A DNA stretch of 64,000 nt from Papillibacter cinnamivorans DSM 12816 (GCF_900176335.1 NZ_FWXW01000001.1:62001-126000), one strand, 5' to 3'; numbered from the stretch's first letter, positions 1 to 9,655 are shown. Translations and numbers: made by a program. Notes: generated from the sequence alone by a model not told the origin.

Positions 1-1
1 G

Positions 2-1015
2 GTTGTCCGCAGCAACGAGCTTAGCATTGCCGCTTCCGTGATCACCCTCTTTGCCGTAATCCTCGTCGGCTGGAAGCATTTCATGCAAAACGCTTCTTCC
101 CTGATGGTCAAATATCTCTCCGAAAACTATCTGGTTTCAGCGTCGAAAAACCTGGACGCCGCCGCCGTGAGAAACGTGTTTCTGAGCGCCGCGCTGGACG
201 GTCTGCGCATCGTCTGGCCGATTTTTGTCCTTGCGATGCTTGTGGGCGCGTTGGTTCAAATTCTTCAGACGGGTTTTCTCGTGACGGGAAAAACCTTGAT
301 GCCCCAGCTCAACCGTTTGAATCCCATCGAGGGTTTCAAGCGGATCTTTTCCCTTCGCTCCGTGGTGGAGATGCTCAAAGCCGCCGCAAAAATCGCTTTT
401 CTCTGCGTCGTCGTATACGGAGCGTTTCAAAGCCTCATGCCCGAGTTTCCCTCTCTCATGAGCATGGAGGTGTCCCAGTCCTTTCCGAAGCTCATGCAGA
501 CCGCCCTGACCCTTGCGCTTAAAATGGGTGCGGTTCTCGCCGTCGTCGCCGCCGCGGATTATCTTTATCAGTGGTGGCGCAACGAAAAGGACCTCATGAT
601 GACAAAGCAGGAGGTCAAAGAGGAATTCAAGCAGCTGGAGGGAGACCCCAAGATCAAGGGGCAGATCCGCGCCCGTCAGAGACAGATCAGCAGAAGGCGC
701 ATGATGCAGCGCATGAAGGAAGCCGACGTCGTTATTACCAACCCCACGCACTTTGCCGTCGCCGTCCGTTATAAAGAGAAAGAGGACAAAGCGCCCCTGG
801 TCCTTGCCAAAGGGCAGGATCTCGTGGCGCTGCGGATCCGGGAAAAGGCCGCCGAATACGGCATCGAAGTGGTGGAAAACCGTCCCGTCGCCCAGGCGCT
901 TTATAAAAACTGCGAAATCGGGGAGGAGATCCCCAAAGACCTGTACCGCGCGGTGGCGGAGATTCTGGTCTATGTCTACCAGATGAAGAACAAGGCAAGG
1001 GGGGGAAGAGCGTGA
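2..1015 (+). CDS. flhB: Flagellar export switch protein FlhB (5' end outside window)
   Basis: Inner-membrane component of the flagellar type III export gate; it switches substrate class from rod/hook to filament after self-cleavage. The frame is open from base 2, so the true start lies upstream and about 20-25 residues are missing compared with the usual ~360. Hydrophobic segments fill the first half and a charged cytoplasmic domain follows. The autocleavage motif NPTH is encoded at 740-751, within ITNPTHFAVAVRY, so cleavage should be functional. The TGA stop overlaps the GTG start of flhA (GTGA), indicating translational coupling. Identification is firm. Confidence 0.95.
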   Translation, partial: VVRSNELSIAASVITLFAVILVGWKHFMQNASSLMVKYLSENYLVSASKNLDAAAVRNVFLSAALDGLRIVWPIFVLAMLVGALVQILQTGFLVTGKTLMPQLNRLNPIEGFKRIFSLRSVVEMLKAAAKIAFLCVVVYGAFQSLMPEFPSLMSMEVSQSFPKLMQTALTLALKMGAVLAVVAAADYLYQWWRNEKDLMMTKQEVKEEFKQLEGDPKIKGQIRARQRQISRRRMMQRMKEADVVITNPTHFAVAVRYKEKEDKAPLVLAKGQDLVALRIREKAAEYGIEVVENRPVAQALYKNCEIGEEIPKDLYRAVAEILVYVYQMKNKARGGRA

Positions 1016-3051
1016 AAGCGGCCGATGTTTTTATTGCCGGGATAGTCCTCGCCGTGGTGATGCTGCTCATCATTCCTCTGTCAACTTCCGCCCTGGACGT
1101 CTTTCTGGTCATCAATATAACCGTCTCCATCTTCATCCTCATCACCACCCTTTACATCAAAGACCCTCTGGAGTTTTCCATCCTGCCAACGATCCTTCTT
1201 ATCGTGACCCTCTTCCGCCTGGCCCTGAACGTCGCCTCCACCAAGCTGATCCTGGGCAACGGCGGCGAGGCCGGGAGCGTGATCGCCACCTTCGGAAACT
1301 TCGTCACCAGGGGAAACCTCGTGGTGGGCTTCATCGTATTTATCGTCATTGTTGCCATTCAGTTTATCGTGATCACAAAAGGTTCCGAACGGGTTTCCGA
1401 GGTGGCCGCCCGCTTTACCCTGGACGCCATGCCCGGAAAGCAGATGGCCATCGACGCGGATTTGAATACCGGCGCCATTGACGAGGCCGCCGCCCGGAAA
1501 CGCAGGGAGGATATCCAGCGGGAAGCGGATTTCTACGGAGCCATGGACGGCGCCAGTAAATTCATCAAGGGCGACGCCATCATCGGCATCATCATCATGC
1601 TCATCAATCTCATCGGCGGTCTTGTGATCGGCGTCACCATGGGCGGAATGCAGATTACCGACGCTTTGAGCATCTACGCCGTGGCCACCGTGGGAGACGG
1701 CCTGGTAGGTCAGATTCCCGCGCTGCTGGTCTCCACCTCCACGGGCATCATGGTGACCCGCTCCACCTCCCAGGACAGCTTTGGCGTCAGCGTTTCCAAG
1801 CAGCTCTTCGACAAACCCTACGTCATGATCATATCCGCCGCCATTATCGCCATCATCAGCCTGATCCCGGGCTTTCCCAAGATCCCCGCCGCTCTTGTGG
1901 CGGTGAGCCTTGCCTTCTTCGGCTACCGCTCCATCAGCAAAACCAAAAAGAAGGAGGAGAAGAGCACCGAGGACAAGGCGAAGGAGCTTGCCAAGGAAAA
2001 GCGAAAGCCGGAGAATATGACGAACCTTCTTCAGGTGGAGCCCATCGAGATGGAATTCGGATACGGGATCATTCCCATGGTGGACGCGAATCTCGGCGGA
2101 GATCTCCTGGAACGGGTCGTCATGATCCGCCGCCAGTGCGCCCTGGAAATGGGGATCATCGTCCCCTCCATCCGCCTCCGGGACAACGTTCAGCTGGGTA
2201 CCAACGAATATGTCCTTAAGATCAAGGGAAACGAGATTGCCCGGGGAGAGGTCATGATCGACCATTTTCTGGCTATCAACATCGCCGGAGCAAAGGAGAC
2301 CATTTCCGGGATCGAGACCACGGATCCCGCCTTCAACATGCCCGCCCTCTGGATCACCAAGAATCAGCGGGAAAAGGCGGAGCTTTTGGGCTACACCACC
2401 ATAGACCCCCCATCTGTCATCGCCACCCATCTCACGGAGCTGATCAAGCGTTACGGTCACGAGCTGTTGAACCGCCAGCAGGTGCAGACTCTCCTTGACG
2501 CTCTCAAAACGCAGCAGCCCGCCCTTGTGGACGAGGTATATCCGAAGATGTTTTCTCTGGGCGATATCCAGAAGGTACTCATGAATCTTCTTCGCGAAGG
2601 GATTCCCATCCGGGACATGGCCACCATAGTGGAAACCCTGGCAGACTACGGAAACCTCACCAAGGACACCGACCTTCTCACCGAATACGTGCGCCAGAAT
2701 CTCAAGCGCCTCATCACAAAGCGGTTCATAACCGACGGAAGAGCCTCGGTGATCACCCTTGACCCCAGGCTGGAACAGCTGATCCTGGAGCGCTCCAAGC
2801 AAAACGAGGCGGGGCCCTTCGTGGCCATGGACCCGGCGCAGCTTCAGTCCATGCTCCGCAGCCTCAAAAATCAGATTGAAAAAATCAACAATCAGGGCAA
2901 AACCCCAGTCGTGCTCACCTCCCCCCTGGTCCGCCGCAAGTTCAGGCGCCTTGTGGAGCAGGTTGCCTCCGATCTCACGGTGCTCTCTTACGGCGAAGTG
3001 GAACAGTCGGCTGAAATTCATGCGGAAGGAGTCGTCGCGGTGCAGGCCTGA
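1012..3051 (+). CDS. flhA: Flagellar type III export protein FlhA
   Basis: Major export-gate subunit; nine copies form the ring that receives chaperone-substrate complexes and couples export to the proton motive force. At 679 aa it has the usual family length. The N-terminal half is a run of membrane helices (to about residue 320). The FHIPEP-family signature GASKFIKGDAIIG lies near residue 181, followed by the long soluble C-terminal domain. The start is GTG at 1012, overlapping the flhB stop by 4 nt. It forms one transcription unit with flhB and flhF. Confidence 0.97.
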   Translation: MKAADVFIAGIVLAVVMLLIIPLSTSALDVFLVINITVSIFILITTLYIKDPLEFSILPTILLIVTLFRLALNVASTKLILGNGGEAGSVIATFGNFVTRGNLVVGFIVFIVIVAIQFIVITKGSERVSEVAARFTLDAMPGKQMAIDADLNTGAIDEAAARKRREDIQREADFYGAMDGASKFIKGDAIIGIIIMLINLIGGLVIGVTMGGMQITDALSIYAVATVGDGLVGQIPALLVSTSTGIMVTRSTSQDSFGVSVSKQLFDKPYVMIISAAIIAIISLIPGFPKIPAALVAVSLAFFGYRSISKTKKKEEKSTEDKAKELAKEKRKPENMTNLLQVEPIEMEFGYGIIPMVDANLGGDLLERVVMIRRQCALEMGIIVPSIRLRDNVQLGTNEYVLKIKGNEIARGEVMIDHFLAINIAGAKETISGIETTDPAFNMPALWITKNQREKAELLGYTTIDPPSVIATHLTELIKRYGHELLNRQQVQTLLDALKTQQPALVDEVYPKMFSLGDIQKVLMNLLREGIPIRDMATIVETLADYGNLTKDTDLLTEYVRQNLKRLITKRFITDGRASVITLDPRLEQLILERSKQNEAGPFVAMDPAQLQSMLRSLKNQIEKINNQGKTPVVLTSPLVRRKFRRLVEQVASDLTVLSYGEVEQSAEIHAEGVVAVQA

Positions 3052-3080
3052 TCCTTTTTTTACCGCGTGCAGGCAGACAG

Positions 3081-4277
3081 ATGAACATTAAGCTCGTAAA
3101 GAAAATTGAAGCGGAAAACATGTGCCTTGCCATCAAGCGGATCTCCGGCGAGTTCGGGCAGGACGCCGTGCTCCTGGACACGCGGAAGGTAAAGAAAAAG
3201 GGCATCAGAAACCTGTTTTCCAAGCCGTATTACGAGATTCTCGTGGGGTACGATCCCTCCGGCATTCCCGCCGTCCGGAAAAGTTCCGGTTTCCGCTCCA
3301 ATGGGGAAGCCGCCATTTTGCAGCGGAAGGAGGAAAAGCTGTCCCGTTCGCCGGAAAAAGCCTCTCCCCGCGCGGACGCTTCCCCTTCTCCCGATAAGGT
3401 TGCCTCCCCCGGAAGGGAAGAGCGCAATTTCTGGCCGGAGGTCCGAAGCATGGTGAGGTGTATGAAAGAATCCGGCGTTGCCGACGAGTTTATTCGTCCC
3501 ATCCGCGCGGATGCTGTAAAAATACTCAAAGAGCAGCAGGAGGCTTCCGTCTGCGACGTCTTTCTTCGTCTCATCGAGGCTCGCATCCCCGTCCCCCGGG
3601 AGACGTCCTGGGGAAATACAAAAAAGACAGTCCTTCTCCTGGGACCCACCGGCGCCGGGAAAACCACCTCCGTCATGAAGCTGGTGTCCAGGTATTCCAG
3701 GATTCGTAATATGGACATCGGCGTCGTCAACTCGGACACCTCCAGGATTGCGGCGCTTCGGGAGCTGGCCGCAGGCTGCCCCATGGACGGGGAAAAATAC
3801 GCCGAGCTCATGAAGAGCCTAGCCGTGGACCCCCTGAAGCCTTATCTGGACCTTCTTGGGATCTCCTATAAAGCCATTTCCGCTCCGGAGGAGATCGCCG
3901 AAGTTAAAAAAGCGGAGCCGGAAAAGGACCTTCTGCTCATCGACACCACCGGTATGCTCCCCGTCGGCCCGGAATATCAGGCCGGTATCCGGACGCTCAT
4001 GCGCCTGGGAGAAGTAAACGAGGTCCTGCTGGTTGTCAGCGCCTCCTCTTCCTTCGAATCTTTTAAAGATGTCGCCGAAGGCTGCCGTTTTCTAAGCGAC
4101 TATGGGCTTCTTGTCACTAAGATCGATGAGGTGAGCCGCCTGGGGATGATCCTGAACCTGTGCTGCCTGACGGGAAAACCTCTGTATTATCTGGCGTCCG
4201 GCCGGGACGGAACGGACCGGATCTTCCCCGGAAGGCCCGCAGAGATCGCGGGAAGGATCCTGAAAAGCGCTCTCTGA
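3081..4277 (+). CDS. flhF: Flagellar biosynthesis GTPase FlhF
   Basis: SRP-family (SRP54/FtsY-like) GTPase that controls the site and number of flagella. It has a variable N-terminal B domain, then an NG domain. G1 is GPTGAGKTTS at about residue 187, G3 is DTTG (IDTTGMLP, near residue 290) and G4 is TKID near 343. Length 398 aa is typical. It starts at ATG 29 nt after flhA. In many Firmicutes flhF is followed by flhG (fleN), its MinD-like regulator; here the next gene is a PilZ protein and no flhG is seen in the window, so polar or number control may differ or flhG lies elsewhere. Confidence 0.93.
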   Translation: MNIKLVKKIEAENMCLAIKRISGEFGQDAVLLDTRKVKKKGIRNLFSKPYYEILVGYDPSGIPAVRKSSGFRSNGEAAILQRKEEKLSRSPEKASPRADASPSPDKVASPGREERNFWPEVRSMVRCMKESGVADEFIRPIRADAVKILKEQQEASVCDVFLRLIEARIPVPRETSWGNTKKTVLLLGPTGAGKTTSVMKLVSRYSRIRNMDIGVVNSDTSRIAALRELAAGCPMDGEKYAELMKSLAVDPLKPYLDLLGISYKAISAPEEIAEVKKAEPEKDLLLIDTTGMLPVGPEYQAGIRTLMRLGEVNEVLLVVSASSSFESFKDVAEGCRFLSDYGLLVTKIDEVSRLGMILNLCCLTGKPLYYLASGRDGTDRIFPGRPAEIAGRILKSAL

Positions 4278-4321
4278 GTATAAAATGGCGGTATTTCATT
4301 TTTTATGAGAGGAAAGAGGAC

Positions 4322-4978
4322 GTGAGTATCCACTCCTTTTTGAAAATCGGAGATAAGGTCCAGGTTTTATTTGACGGGAAATGGTATGTGACCATGGTGG
4401 AACGCAAGGAGGGCGAGGATGAGTTTCTTGTCTCCGTTCCCTGGTCCCGTCTGAGGATGGCCCGCCTGGATCTCGGTTCCACCTACGCCTTCCGAAGCAC
4501 CAATCCCAGGGGGCTTTATGAATTCGACTGTCTTATCCTCAGCCGTGAGACAACCGATCAGATTCTTCTCTACCGGGTGAAAATCGTCTCGGAGCTCAGA
4601 AGGATTCAGAGAAGAAGGGCATATCGGGAAAATGTCATGCTGGACGTATGCATCGCCAACCCGCCAGATCCGTCCGCTGGAAACGCCAAACCGGTGCTCT
4701 GCTGGACGCATACGCGGAACGTAAGCGAGTTCGGAATGCTGTTTTATTCCGCCAAGCGCTATCTTGTCGGGGACGAGCTCCGATGCAGGATCCTGCTCAA
4801 CCGCTTTGGCTTCAGCGAAGAGATTTCCGATATCCGGGCGGAGGTGGTCCACTGTGAGCTCCCCGATGCCGAAGATCCGAAGTACAAAATCGGCGTTGTA
4901 TTTTCGGACATTACCACAAAGGACAAAAGGCTTTTAAGCAAATTCGTTGCCCGGTGCCAGAGGGAAGACAGATTGTAG
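4322..4978 (+). CDS. PilZ-domain c-di-GMP binding protein (YcgR/DgrA-like)
   Basis: A 218-residue protein with an N-terminal YcgR-like beta domain (about 1-90) and a C-terminal PilZ domain. The two c-di-GMP binding motifs are intact: RRAYR (RxxxR) near residue 100 and NVSEFG (NxSxxG) near residue 132. The frame is open upstream into flhF, but GTG at 4322 is preceded by a purine-rich Shine-Dalgarno (GAGGAAAGAGGA) and begins right at the conserved domain, so it is preferred. Proteins of this kind act on the motor or stator to slow swimming when c-di-GMP is high; that role is inferred from family and context. Confidence 0.88.
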   Translation: MSIHSFLKIGDKVQVLFDGKWYVTMVERKEGEDEFLVSVPWSRLRMARLDLGSTYAFRSTNPRGLYEFDCLILSRETTDQILLYRVKIVSELRRIQRRRAYRENVMLDVCIANPPDPSAGNAKPVLCWTHTRNVSEFGMLFYSAKRYLVGDELRCRILLNRFGFSEEISDIRAEVVHCELPDAEDPKYKIGVVFSDITTKDKRLLSKFVARCQREDRL

Positions 4979-5055
4979 AGGTCTTTCCGCCTGTTTGTCG
5001 GCAGGAGCATGGCGCGCTTCGGGCGGCAGATTATTTTGTTTTGGACGGGTGAAGT

Positions 5056-5814
5056 ATGGACATGGATGTCAAAACCTTCGACGATCTCAGTGAACTCTGG
5101 CTGCAGTATTCCGGCAGCAAAGATCCGGAACTGAAAAACCGGATCCTAACCGCCTATATTCCCCTGGTGAAGAAAATCGTGCGCAGGATTATGCCAAAAT
5201 ACAAAATGTACAATGACAGCGAGGACCTGATAAGCTGCGGGATGATTGGATTAATCGACGCGGTGGATAAATACGATATAAACTATGGAGTGAAGTTTGA
5301 GACCTACGCCACCACGCGCATCCGCGGGGAGATCCTGGATTACATGCGGAAACAGGACTGGGCCCCCTCCAGCCTCCGCACGAAAATCAACCGGATCAAC
5401 CACGCCTCGGAGGCGCTGGAATATAAGCTGGGGCGCCAGCCTACGGAAAAAGAGGTCGCGGAGTACCTGCACATGCCGGGTGCCGAGTACCAGAAGGTGA
5501 TGGAAAAAACCCACATTTTCAACCTCATGTACTTTGAGGACATGGTGACCGACACCTACTTTTCGGACAAGATGTCAGATTCTGATGAAAGCAATCCCGC
5601 GGTGATACTCCAGAACAAGGAGATGAACCGGATTCTGGCGGAACTCATCGACGCGCTTCCCGAAAAGGAAAAACTGGTGATTGCGCTTTACTATTACGAG
5701 GAAATGACCCTGAAGGAGATCGCCGGGATTCTGAAGGTGACCGAGTCGAGAGTGTCTCAGATCCATTCCAAAGTCCTCTCGCGGATCGGCTATAAGCTGA
5801 AAAAAATGATTTGA
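5056..5814 (+). CDS. sigD: Flagellar sigma factor sigma-28 (SigD/FliA)
   Basis: RNA polymerase sigma factor for late flagellar genes (flagellin, chemotaxis). The 252 aa contain region 2 (about 25-105, including the FETYATTRIRGEILDYMR core), region 3, and region 4 with the helix-turn-helix TLKEIAGILKVTESRVSQIH near the C-terminus. Sigma factors of the WhiG/FliA group have this layout and length. FlgM, its anti-sigma factor, is encoded at 10125, and a matching promoter is seen upstream of flagellin. The ATG at 5056 begins MDMDVKTFD; a second Met two codons later cannot be excluded. Confidence 0.95.
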   Translation: MDMDVKTFDDLSELWLQYSGSKDPELKNRILTAYIPLVKKIVRRIMPKYKMYNDSEDLISCGMIGLIDAVDKYDINYGVKFETYATTRIRGEILDYMRKQDWAPSSLRTKINRINHASEALEYKLGRQPTEKEVAEYLHMPGAEYQKVMEKTHIFNLMYFEDMVTDTYFSDKMSDSDESNPAVILQNKEMNRILAELIDALPEKEKLVIALYYYEEMTLKEIAGILKVTESRVSQIHSKVLSRIGYKLKKMI

Positions 5815-5829
5815 ACGGCGGGAATAACG

Positions 5830-7596
5830 ATGGAAAACCACTCGAACATTGCCGGCGACGGCCGATGTAATCCCACTGCCCCCGGTATCCCGGAGCCAAT
5901 CCCCGGCGCGGATGTAAAATCACGCGCCTCCGACCCCGGTGAAGGACAACTGCATCGCGGTCCGGATGCGCCAATAAGTTCTGAGAGCGGGGAAACCGGC
6001 CCCAGAAACGGTTTACCCGGATACCGTCTGTCCTACGAGGAAGACGGAGTATTTCTGGAGGTTTCTCCGGGCGCCCCGGAGGCATCACCGGACCTTGAAA
6101 AAGCGATTTTGGACTATTTGGGGCGCAAACGGCTGAAAAACGTCCAAAGCGAAGCGGTGCGCGGGGTCCTTGAAAATCCTTCCTCCCGTATTCTCGTAGC
6201 GCCCTCGCAGGAGGAGTTTCGTCTCGGCTGGGATGCCTCCGTCATCGTTGCAGAGGACGAAATGTCGGCATACCTTACGCTTATTCCGCCGGAAGACGGG
6301 GGCGAGCCGCCGTCTCTTCCCGGTGTCGCGCAGCTTCTTGCGGATAAAGGGATCGTTTACGGCGTGGACGAGCAGGCCCTGAGACGCTGTGTGGAAAACA
6401 GGGAATACGGGATGGAGATTCCCGCTGCCAGGGGCATTTTTCCGGTGGACGGAACGGATGGAAAGCTTGTCTTTCATTTCAGCACGGATTTTACCGGCGC
6501 GCCGGTGATTTTAAAAGACGGCCGCGTGGACTACCGGACGATGGACCTATTTGAGCAGGTAAAGGCGGAGCAGGTGCTGGTGACCCGTGAGCGCGCTGCG
6601 GAAGGATCTCCCGGATACACGGTCCGTGGCCGCCTGCTGAAGCAGAAGCCCGGAAAAGAAGCCAGAATGCCTGCAGGAAAGAACGTGGAGCTGGACGAGG
6701 AACGCCTGGTTATGACGGCGAAGATTTCCGGCCGCGTGGACTTTGTCAATCATACCGTCACGGTTTCCGACCGGTTTTTCGTCAAGGGAGACGCGGACCT
6801 TACGGTGGGGAATATCGATTTCGACGGGGATGTGGTGATCGGCGGAAACGTCATTTCGGAACTCACCATAAAAGCTACCCGCAATATAGAAGTAAACGGG
6901 GTCGTGGAAGGAGCGAAGCTCGTCGCCGGAGGCAGCATCCTTCTCAAAAGCGGGATGCAGGGCAACGACAAGGGCTCCGTGGAGGCCGGAGGCGATCTCA
7001 CCGCAAAGTACATAGAGAGGACCACGGTGAGAGCCGGCGGAAATATCGTGGCCGACGCGATCCTGCACTGCCGCCTGTCCAGCGGCGGCAGCATCACCGT
7101 CAGGGGCAAATACGGCTGCATCATCGGCGGGGCCGCCCGGGCGCAAAACAGTATCCAGGCGAAAAGCATCGGTTCCTCCGCGGGCCTGAAAACAGGCATA
7201 GAGGTCGGTATCGCCCTGGAAAAGAGGGAACGGCTGAGTTTTCTCACCAACGAGGTGAAGCGTCTCCGGGAAGAGCAGGATAAATTCGAGAAGATACTCT
7301 CCTATCTCGGCAAAATGGAGAGTCTGCCTCCCGAAAAAGAAGCTCTGAAGCGGACGGTTTTCGTCGGTATGCTCCAGGATAAACAGAAAATATCGGAATA
7401 TACGGCGGAAATGGAAAAAACGGAAGAGGAGATCCGAAGCGCGGTAAAAGGGAAGGTTCATGTGATGGACACGGTATACCCCGGGGTCAGAATTGCCATT
7501 TCCCTGGGCGAGTACAAAGTGACCTCTCCCATCCGGTTTGCCACCTTTCGCTTCAGCGGGAAGGAAGTCTCCTTCTCCGCCTGCGAATTGGAATAA
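5830..7596 (+). CDS. FapA/DUF342 polymer-forming-like protein
   Basis: 588-residue cytoplasmic protein of the FapA (DUF342) family: a disordered, Pro/Gly-rich N-terminus of about 60 residues, an N-terminal alpha/beta domain, a right-handed beta-helix core with repeated G-G-N-I/V turns (about 330-450), and a C-terminal coiled coil (about 460-540). DUF342 genes commonly follow sigD in clostridial flagellar operons; in Vibrio a FapA homologue affects localisation of a flagellar/pole protein. Its exact job here is unknown. It begins 15 nt after sigD, so it should be co-transcribed. Confidence 0.8.
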   Translation: MENHSNIAGDGRCNPTAPGIPEPIPGADVKSRASDPGEGQLHRGPDAPISSESGETGPRNGLPGYRLSYEEDGVFLEVSPGAPEASPDLEKAILDYLGRKRLKNVQSEAVRGVLENPSSRILVAPSQEEFRLGWDASVIVAEDEMSAYLTLIPPEDGGEPPSLPGVAQLLADKGIVYGVDEQALRRCVENREYGMEIPAARGIFPVDGTDGKLVFHFSTDFTGAPVILKDGRVDYRTMDLFEQVKAEQVLVTRERAAEGSPGYTVRGRLLKQKPGKEARMPAGKNVELDEERLVMTAKISGRVDFVNHTVTVSDRFFVKGDADLTVGNIDFDGDVVIGGNVISELTIKATRNIEVNGVVEGAKLVAGGSILLKSGMQGNDKGSVEAGGDLTAKYIERTTVRAGGNIVADAILHCRLSSGGSITVRGKYGCIIGGAARAQNSIQAKSIGSSAGLKTGIEVGIALEKRERLSFLTNEVKRLREEQDKFEKILSYLGKMESLPPEKEALKRTVFVGMLQDKQKISEYTAEMEKTEEEIRSAVKGKVHVMDTVYPGVRIAISLGEYKVTSPIRFATFRFSGKEVSFSACELE

Positions 7597-7674
7597 TAAG
7601 CTCTCAATAGCAAACCATCTTCAGGGACGGATGCGTCCGTCCGCATCGCACCATTCGGAAAGGAGGAGACGGAA

Positions 7675-7992
7675 ATGTCCGTCAGAGGAATCGATATGCA
7701 GATTGCCGCCCAGCGGACCTCAGACGTGGCAAAGGTCGCGGCCAACCAGAAGAGCGGCGAGCGAATGCAGGACTATCTGACTCTCCAGCGAAACGAGGAG
7801 GAGCGGCTCCGGGAAACCTCCGTCACCCAGACGGAGGGCGCGGAAAAAGCCGTTATTTCCCGGGATGGCGGGGGATCTGAACGGCAGCAGTCTGAGGAAA
7901 ATAAGCGGGAGGCCGAAAGCGGGCCGGACGAAGGCGATGAGGAGCAGCTGTTGGATATTCCGCCTTCTTCCAGAATAGATATCCGGATCTGA
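7675..7992 (+). CDS. Small flagellar-operon protein of unknown function
   Basis: A 105-residue hydrophilic protein without Cys or membrane segment. The N-terminus (VRGIDMQIAAQRTSDVAK) resembles short proteins found just after sigD in clostridial flagellar operons; the middle and C-terminus are rich in Glu/Arg/Ser and look disordered. ATG at 7675 follows a strong GGAAAGGAGGAGACGG ribosome site. It lies 78 nt after the DUF342 gene in the same direction. No function is assigned; position suggests a role linked to motility, comparable in place to swrB of Bacillus but without recognisable similarity. Confidence 0.7.
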   Translation: MSVRGIDMQIAAQRTSDVAKVAANQKSGERMQDYLTLQRNEEERLRETSVTQTEGAEKAVISRDGGGSERQQSEENKREAESGPDEGDEEQLLDIPPSSRIDIRI

Positions 7993-8093
7993 GTATTTTC
8001 TCCCGCTGAAAATTTTATTTAAGTTCCGCTTCGGAAAGTGCGATAGTATTGACAGGAGTCATGGTATGCACTTTGGGATTCGGAGATGAGACT

Positions 8094-8852
8094 ATGCTGA
8101 GAGGTCTTTATACGGCGGCCACGGGGATGACGGTCCAGCGTCTGAAAATGGACGTGCTCACCAACAATATCGTGAACGCCGACACCACCGGCTTCAAGCG
8201 GGATTCCCTGATATCCTCCTCCTTTGAAACCGTTCTCCTGGAACGGCTGAACGACCCCGGTACGGTGAACGCCGTCAGCGAAGTCGGGCCTTACAGCTTC
8301 GGCACCCACGTCGACCAGGTGGTGACGGATCTTTCCCAGGGAAGTCTGGAGTCCACCGGCAAGTCCACCGATTTGGCCGTCAGCGGAGACGGGTATTTCG
8401 CCGTGGAGACAGCCTCCGGCGAGCGCTATACCCGCTCCGGGAGCTTTACCGTTAACGCCGAAGGATATCTCGTCACGGCAGACGGCGATTACGTCCTGGG
8501 AAATAACGGCGCTATCCCGGTCGGATCCTCCGATTTCTCGGTGGATGCCGCGGGGACCGTAACGTCGGGCGGCAAGACGATCGACACCCTGCGCGTGGTT
8601 TCCTTTCAGCGCACGGAGGACCTGCGAAAACAGGGGGACAGCCTTTATTACTCCGTCAGCGGAGAGACGCCTTCAAATTCGCAGGACTGCACCGTGATGC
8701 AGGGATTCCGGGAGAGCTCCAACGTGGACATCGCCGACGAAATGGTGAATATGATGTCCGTTTACCGGGCCTACGAGGCCAGCGCAAAGATACTCACCAT
8801 GACGGATGAGACCCTGGGCCTCGCCGTCAACGATTTGGGAAGTCTGAGGTAG
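8094..8852 (+). CDS. Flagellar basal-body rod protein, FlgF/FlhO type
   Basis: 252-residue axial protein of the FlgF/FlgG/FlgE family. It has the N-terminal rod signature (MLRGLYTAATGM...LTNNIVNADTTGFKRD) and a C-terminal D0 helix (SNVDIADEMVNMMSVYRAYEAS). Extracellular, it builds part of the rod between MS ring and hook. The frame extends 15 codons upstream to a TTG, but ATG at 8094 follows a GGAGATGAG site and starts exactly at the conserved motif. The stop is 4 nt before the next, homologous gene, matching the flhO-flhP pair of Bacillus. Confidence 0.9.
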   Translation: MLRGLYTAATGMTVQRLKMDVLTNNIVNADTTGFKRDSLISSSFETVLLERLNDPGTVNAVSEVGPYSFGTHVDQVVTDLSQGSLESTGKSTDLAVSGDGYFAVETASGERYTRSGSFTVNAEGYLVTADGDYVLGNNGAIPVGSSDFSVDAAGTVTSGGKTIDTLRVVSFQRTEDLRKQGDSLYYSVSGETPSNSQDCTVMQGFRESSNVDIADEMVNMMSVYRAYEASAKILTMTDETLGLAVNDLGSLR

Positions 8853-8856
8853 TTGT

Positions 8857-9615
8857 ATGATGCAGTCTCTTTACACCGCTTCCACGGGCCTTTCCGGCCA
8901 GCAGAAACGGATCGATACGATAGCCAACAATATCTCCAACGTCAATACCGTCGCCTTTAAAACCACCTCGGTGAGCTTTGAGGATACCCTGTATACCGCC
9001 ATGAAAAACCCGGGGGATCCTCAGTCGTCGTCAAACCTTCAGAAGGGGACGGGTGTGAGGCTCTCCGCCACGAATATTGACTTCGGTCAGGGCGCCACCC
9101 GCACCACAGGCAATCCTCTGGATCTCGCCCTGGAAGGGGACGGATTTTTTCAGCTGATGGATTCCTCGGGAGAAAAGCTGTATACTAGAAACGGCTCTTT
9201 TTCCGTGTCTTCGGAACAGGACGGCTCCTATCTGGTGAGCGACGAGGGCTATTATGTTCTGGACGAGAAGGGGGAAAAGATAAAGCTCTCGGGAGAGACT
9301 TCTCAGATAACGGTTTCTTCCGACGGGACGATTTCCACAGGTGACACCTCAGTGAAGCTGGGCCTGTACCGCTTTGAAAACAGCGCTGGCCTTTCTCCCC
9401 GGGGTTCCGGTCTCTTCGCCGTCTCCGCCGCCTCCGGAAATTCTTCCGCTCCTGACGGCTGCACGGTGATTCAGGGTGCCCTGGAGGGCTCCAATGTGGA
9501 CCTTGGAACCGAGCTGACGCAGCTGATGCGCGCCCAGCGGCTGTTTTCCCTCTCCAGTTCGGCGCTTCAGACGGCGGACGAAATGACGGGAGTGGCCTGT
9601 AACCTGCGCCGCTGA
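8857..9615 (+). CDS. Flagellar basal-body rod protein, FlgG/FlhP type
   Basis: 252-residue paralogue of the preceding gene and second member of the flhO-flhP-like pair. The N-terminal motif MQSLYTASTGLSGQQ...IANNISNVNTVAFK and the C-terminal SNVDLGTELTQLMRAQRLFS are the coiled-coil D0 segments that pack the rod. A central beta domain (LALEGDGFFQL, YTRNGSFS) is typical of FlgG. Two adjacent ATGs (8857, 8860) give alternative starts differing by one residue. The gap to the upstream gene is only 4 nt, so translation is probably coupled. Confidence 0.9.
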   Translation: MMQSLYTASTGLSGQQKRIDTIANNISNVNTVAFKTTSVSFEDTLYTAMKNPGDPQSSSNLQKGTGVRLSATNIDFGQGATRTTGNPLDLALEGDGFFQLMDSSGEKLYTRNGSFSVSSEQDGSYLVSDEGYYVLDEKGEKIKLSGETSQITVSSDGTISTGDTSVKLGLYRFENSAGLSPRGSGLFAVSAASGNSSAPDGCTVIQGALEGSNVDLGTELTQLMRAQRLFSLSSSALQTADEMTGVACNLRR

Positions 9616-9655
9616 GTCGGCGCCCTCGTATCCATGTACAAGAAAGGGCGGTAAA

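Noticed and set aside
1081-3021. 646-codon open frame on the - strand
   Set aside because: It is an exact antisense shadow of flhA, with His/Gly/Asp-rich composition and no ribosome site.
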